Origin: Paragonimus westermani
Lineage: Eukaryota > Platyhelminthes > Trematoda > Plagiorchiida > Troglotrematidae
DNA length: 64,000 bases
Assembly: GCA_008508345.1 (NCBI GenBank)
Contig: QNGE01000141.1
Span: forward strand, 238,119-302,118
Direction of reading: 5' to 3'
This document shows positions 59,761 to 64,000 of the stretch, piece after piece. Every line of letters starts with the position of its first letter. Within the stretch, counting starts at the first letter, position 1. The notes beneath the pieces are model-generated. The model searched no databases. It was not told the origin of the DNA and was given only the letters and a program-made list of their open reading frames with translations. The position numbers were made by a program, and so were the translations under genes.

Positions 59761-61700
59761 CCCAACCGTTATTCTAGCCGGGTCTCAAAAGCCGTTTAAT
59801 GTGCGTCTGGCTGATTGTTATTTCAGAGTTCTCTGCTGAAATGACTGCAGCCTCTTCGAACAAACTGTTAACTTATGCACCCACGTCAATATAACTACAC
59901 GTAACTGTTTTATTAACGTTACAAGTTAAGCTTACTAAACGCTTACGTAGACAACAAGAATGATAGATTATATTATATTATTGAAGTAACAAATCACCCT
60001 ACGCAAAATTGTCTTTTCCCCACAGAGCTTGTCACACAAATCCAGTCTTCGAATTCTGACAGTACAAGTCGCTCAACACAATAGCTGTTGTCAGAATGTG
60101 CTAAGAAATGACAACGACAAGATTTTTACTACACACTTTCGATAACTTACATCTTTCCAACAGCTTCTGCACATTTCATGTTATACACTCTAGGGGTTGT
60201 CAATCCCATCGTTTCAGTCAAACCACAGGGCGTGCGATGAACTAGTATAGAAATCGTCCCCTGTAAAACTGGTTAAATTTCTACGGTAACGATGGTATTG
60301 TGCAATGACACTGGTCATATTCTTTAAACCATTTTGGTTGATCAATGACAAAAATGGCTACAACCACTTTCTCAACGATTGATTAGATCGGTGTGTCCTT
60401 TACCATTCCAAACTGAATAGACGGAATTGAAACAGATTTGTATTTGGACAACCAATAGGCCATACAGGTGCAAAAATTATTACTACACGTCTTAGAGAGG
60501 ACTGTCTCTGAAATAGGCACATGTAACACTTCTAAAGTAATCCTTTACACAGTTAGATAGCAGCATTCTCAAGGTGGTTTATATGGCTTATCGGACATAT
60601 TTCACGTCTTACGATGTCAGTTTCCGGATTACCGTGCACAGTGAAGATAACCAAAGTATGCCTGCGTAGAGGCTTCATCAATAATAATGTATGAACTACA
60701 CTACCGGACAGCAAAGTGTTACACAGGCAGCAAAGTCCGCCACAACTATCCACTAGTGTACAATTCCTGTGTAGACCTGACGCATGTGCTTACAGAATGT
60801 TAAACGTAAGTAATTATCTAGCCTCTGTTGCTATCGAAACTAAACGTAACCGTTGCGGTCAAGAAAACTTTGGCTGTTCACCGTCGTTGTTCTCTACTGT
60901 GCGCAGATAGCATATGTGGTGGTCAAAAAGAGTCTCTGACTACCCTAAGTGAATGTAGGCGTATTTCGCAGAGTGCAGTGACAAAAAAATGAACGAATGC
61001 AACAGGGCAGTTGCGGGAGTTTTAGCAAGTTATAGGAATAGAGTTTGACTCACAGAAAGGGTTCAAGAGGACCACCACCACAATATTCCAAATTACCAGT
61101 ATCCGAGAAGTGAGGATATTCCGAGATTACTGTGGGCGGCTGAAACGCGATCGGTGCTGCGACGGTGTTCGGAGTATAACGGATCTAAAAATAGATGAGA
61201 ACCGTGTAGTATCGTCAAGCAACTACTCCACAGGTAGAACAGCAAAAAGACGTGCGTGCACAAAACTTTATTGTAATTGCAAGATCATTTTTAATCAATA
61301 CGAACAGCATGCAGAGATGACGCAAAACATTGTTGTACAATAGTGAATCATCGTTAGTGAACAAAACCAAGAAAAAAACTATTCACTTACTATAAGTTGC
61401 GAGTACTGACGTCCTGACTGTCGCGTTACAGAGCACTCTTAGAACACCAAGAAGCAAAAGGAAGTGATCCGAGACAATTTGCCCACCAAGAGTTGAAGAA
61501 CGAATGTCAGTATTTCATTAAAGCATATGTTAAATAGGACTAAAGTCAATAACACAACCCTGTTTCGCAGTAGTGACAACTTCGAAGTCATCAAAAATCT
61601 TTCTACAAGGTTGGTATTTTTCTTTCATAGCCACGTGTAACACATTTGATTTGCCAAGTTGTTTTGACATTCAAACAGACCAAACAAACCCAATCCATAC
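59761..61700. other. No supported gene; one weak exon candidate
   Basis: Apart from the candidate at 60727-60805, nothing could be assigned. Confidence 0.35.
60727..60805 (+). CDS. Possible short coding exon
   Basis: Between TTACACAG (to 60726) and the donor GTAAGT (60806) lie one base plus 26 open codons, including QSPPQLSTSVQFLCRP and ending YRMLN in phase 0. The donor is good and the acceptor tract weak. No family is recognised. Confidence 0.17.
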
Positions 61701-61920
61701 TTAATGGAAGAATTCAGCAAACGCCTCGATGGAATTCGCGAAGATATCTTGCAGTGACTGAGTGCGTTTACGATGTATCATATAAATAATACTGCGACCA
61801 GCCTTGAATTCACGTTGTTCCTCAGGAACACTCGTCTCACGTGTATGGGCATTGAGTCGATTGAACCAGATTTCTCCTAGAAGGGTTTTGGTAAAACTCA
61901 GCATGACATTTCTCTGATAA
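61701..61920 (-). mobile_element. LINE reverse transcriptase fragment
   Basis: The - strand frame reads FTKTLLGEIWFNRLNAHT, then PEEQREFKAGRSIIYMIH and a decayed IFANSIEAFAEF. It aligns with the block 1-2 region of LINE reverse transcriptases (family pattern KILARxLLNRLN...PEEQCGFRxGRGTxDMIF, followed by the block A DxxKAFD). Only about 70 codons remain, and the catalytic Asp of block A is lost. It differs from both the RTE and the CR1-like copies elsewhere in the window. Confidence 0.6.
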
Positions 61921-63729
61921 ATATTCGTGATTTGCCTGCTTCACTTACCTTTTACTTAAAGGTTCAATGGGTGCATATTCTGACGTTCACCAAGCTGTCG
62001 TTTGATTTCAGATGAAGTGGACCAACCACAGCACGGCATCTTTGCAGTTTGAACAGATATGCGTCAAACGTTCTTTGGGCCACTTATCTCCATTTCTTCT
62101 TTAACCATTAACACTCTAAAGCCCTGTCAGCTCCTCAGCATAAACGTGACTTCTAGAAGATCTGCTGTGAGAACATTGTTTACAGAGGCAATCCGCTGGT
62201 CCACCTAAGCACAGAACATGATCTAGCTCATGAAAAATTTTGTCTTTGGCCGATCGTAAACGATATCACTAGGTGGACTCACTCGCAGTGTGATTACGTG
62301 ATCATACAGCAGCCAGATATTTGTAAATTAAAACGTATACGAAAAATATGCCATTATTAACGCATTATGAAACGTAGGCTGATCAAGATCAGGTGTTTGT
62401 TCACTTTGCAAGCTGGCCCGATGAAATAGACGGTTGTTTGGCCAGTGGACATGGACTAGTTGCCAACATTCGGTTGCCCTCGATATCGAAGATATTTCGT
62501 GCATCTACCATACTTAACCATATGTACCAGCATCTTGGGAAGTAGATCTCGACAGCAGGCATGAATTAACAGAAGCAAACTGTTTTGACGATATTGCTGC
62601 GATCACGTCAAGCTTGATACGGAAGAACACTGCTTTGCTTTCTGTTTTCATTGTAGATTCAAGTAATGAAGACATGATGAGAACATTTCATGGCACTCAC
62701 CGTCAACTCGCTGAATGGTGCCAACTATCCATCGGGCCATTCTGATCACCGGTGGTGGTGTGGAACACCGGTTATTCTTGCAAACAACCGGATGAAACCA
62801 CCAGTATATGGATCAAATACCTAGTGTTGTCACCATACACACAATTTATGTAAAGGGGTACAGACTTCCAAGCGAAGGGTGACATTACCATCTTATTGCT
62901 TAATCTTGTGGGCAACAAGTTCAGAAGACGAAGTTTACAGCCTCATGTAGCCTTCTTCATCTTGAAAATTGGGACTTGATGGGGAACAAGTACTAGACTA
63001 GTAATCAAACGGTGTACACTCAGTTCCCCCGGAAAACGGCCGCGACACCTCAATTTCGCATTTTTCTTATTAAAAACGCGTTGAAATCGGTTTTCAAACT
63101 GAACAGACGCAAAAGTGACTTGCTAACGGGGCAATATATTAAACAAGCTTTTTTGTTAGATTTCCTGTTCCTAAGTGCCGAACGAAAGCTCCCAGAAAGG
63201 TCATAATTGTGCAAAACCTGTATTTTGTCCTGAGATGCTTGTGCCTCCATCAATTATCTACTGAAACCATATCGTGCTCACTCTAGATTCGACCAATTTT
63301 TTTCAGTACACGCAATTCCTTTTACTAACGTCATTTTTACGACCTCTGAAGAAAATTTGTGTTTATCCTTCCCCATTTTTGAATCAGCACAAGTCCAGTG
63401 AGTTAGACATATTGACAGATAAAACCAGGAGAAGTAACCATCAATCAAAACAAATGAGGCTGTTGAATTCGTTCTTCGATTGTCAATTATTTGACGGAAC
63501 TCAGAATACCTCTACTGAGAGGTTTGTTTGTTATGTGTATCATAAATGACCACGAGCGTATGGTTCTTATATAAGCCGAATTTAAGCTACGTGTACTCTG
63601 TCTGTCCGTTCAAAAACAAATGTGCACTATCATGTTATTCACGACAGGCTGGCCATTACTGATGAGCAGTAGGAATTTTGCTTTCACCTAAGTTGTGCAG
63701 CATTCACAACTCAATGCAGTTATCACATT
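61921..63729. other. No supported feature
   Basis: Short overlapping frames only; no splice-bounded exon, RNA gene or recognised repeat. Confidence 0.4.
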
Positions 63730-63820
63730 CTCAAAGAAATTCCATGCAGCTTCATTCGTAGAGGAACTAGAGTCAAACTTCACTCTTGTTAGAGCTCGGT
63801 AGTAGTGCGTGTTTGTCAGA
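63730..63820 (-). repeat. Single arm of the foldback repeat family, degenerate
   Basis: On the - strand CGCACTACTACCGAGCTCTA, then GAGTGAAGTTTGACTCTAG, matches the arm of the elements at 31.2 and 55.7 kb (TGCACTACTGAYGAGCTCTA...GAGCGAAACT...TCTAG). No second arm or tRNA-like core is seen before the end of the window. Confidence 0.45.
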
Positions 63821-64000
63821 GTCGGAATATGAAATACTGGAACTAGAACTCTTGCCAAGCTTTCACAAAGTTGTAACGTACCAAGGAGTGTGGGAGCCGA
63901 GGGATGGCACTTCTTTGATGGTCGGGGATACAACAATCTGGAAAAATAATAACTGATAAGCAAAAGTCAGAGGACCGACAATTCGTGCAGACAACTTACA

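Noticed and set aside
1..64000. CRISPR array, operon, rRNA or functional tRNA gene
   Set aside because: No regularly spaced repeats, no bacterial gene layout, no rRNA-like sequence, and all tRNA-like stretches fail to form a full cloverleaf by eye.

Overview
The window looks like nuclear DNA from a flatworm, most likely a parasitic trematode with a repeat-rich genome and long introns. The reasons are the eukaryotic layout (short open frames bounded by splice consensus, no operons or ribosome binding sites) and the mobile elements: an RTE-type LINE, a CR1/jockey-type LINE, a Penelope-like element with a GIY-YIG domain, Ty3/Gypsy fragments, and tRNA-derived short repeats. This mixture is usual in digeneans. 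The species cannot be named from sequence alone, and no homology search was possible, so family calls rest on motif recognition.

Layout. Positions 1-500 carry small tRNA-like repeats. About 955-3625 is a nearly complete but heavily mutated RTE LINE on the + strand. 3.6-16.4 kb is mostly featureless, intron- or intergenic-like DNA. The one strong coding exon is 16455-17701 (+), about 415 residues of a Ser/Thr/Pro-rich protein that I do not recognise. Between 17.7 and 29.7 kb there are weak exon candidates and the remains of a Gypsy integrase at about 27.06-27.7 kb. An LTR with its primer binding site lies at 29786-30019 and runs into an undetermined base (N) at 30159. About 31.2-31.75 kb holds a foldback repeat with a tRNA-like core; a second copy is at 55.74-56.3 kb and a partial third at 63.7 kb. 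At 35.9-36.45 kb (-) there is a plausible 3' end of a gene: two exons, a stop codon and a polyadenylation signal, with a decayed copy of the upstream exon 0.63 kb further up. At 39.5 kb (+) a TATA box precedes a possible first coding exon.

The most striking feature is a 3567-bp segment (41047-44613) that recurs at 45154-48720. An N and a truncated Gypsy gag/leader/LTR piece lie between the copies. The copies look identical except for two bases at the left edge, and the first stops exactly at the N. The simplest reading is that two haplotypes or overlapping contigs, one carrying a retrotransposon insertion, were laid end to end in the assembly.

Beyond that, 49.5-55.2 kb has weak exon candidates (a basic/RS-like one and a RING-like one) around a 5'-truncated Penelope-like element (53.0-54.4 kb, - strand). 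A CR1-like LINE remnant covers 58.3-59.75 kb (+), and a short LINE reverse transcriptase fragment lies at 61.7-61.9 kb (-). The supported content is therefore one clear host exon, several plausible ones, and many dead mobile elements. I found no convincing new biological system.
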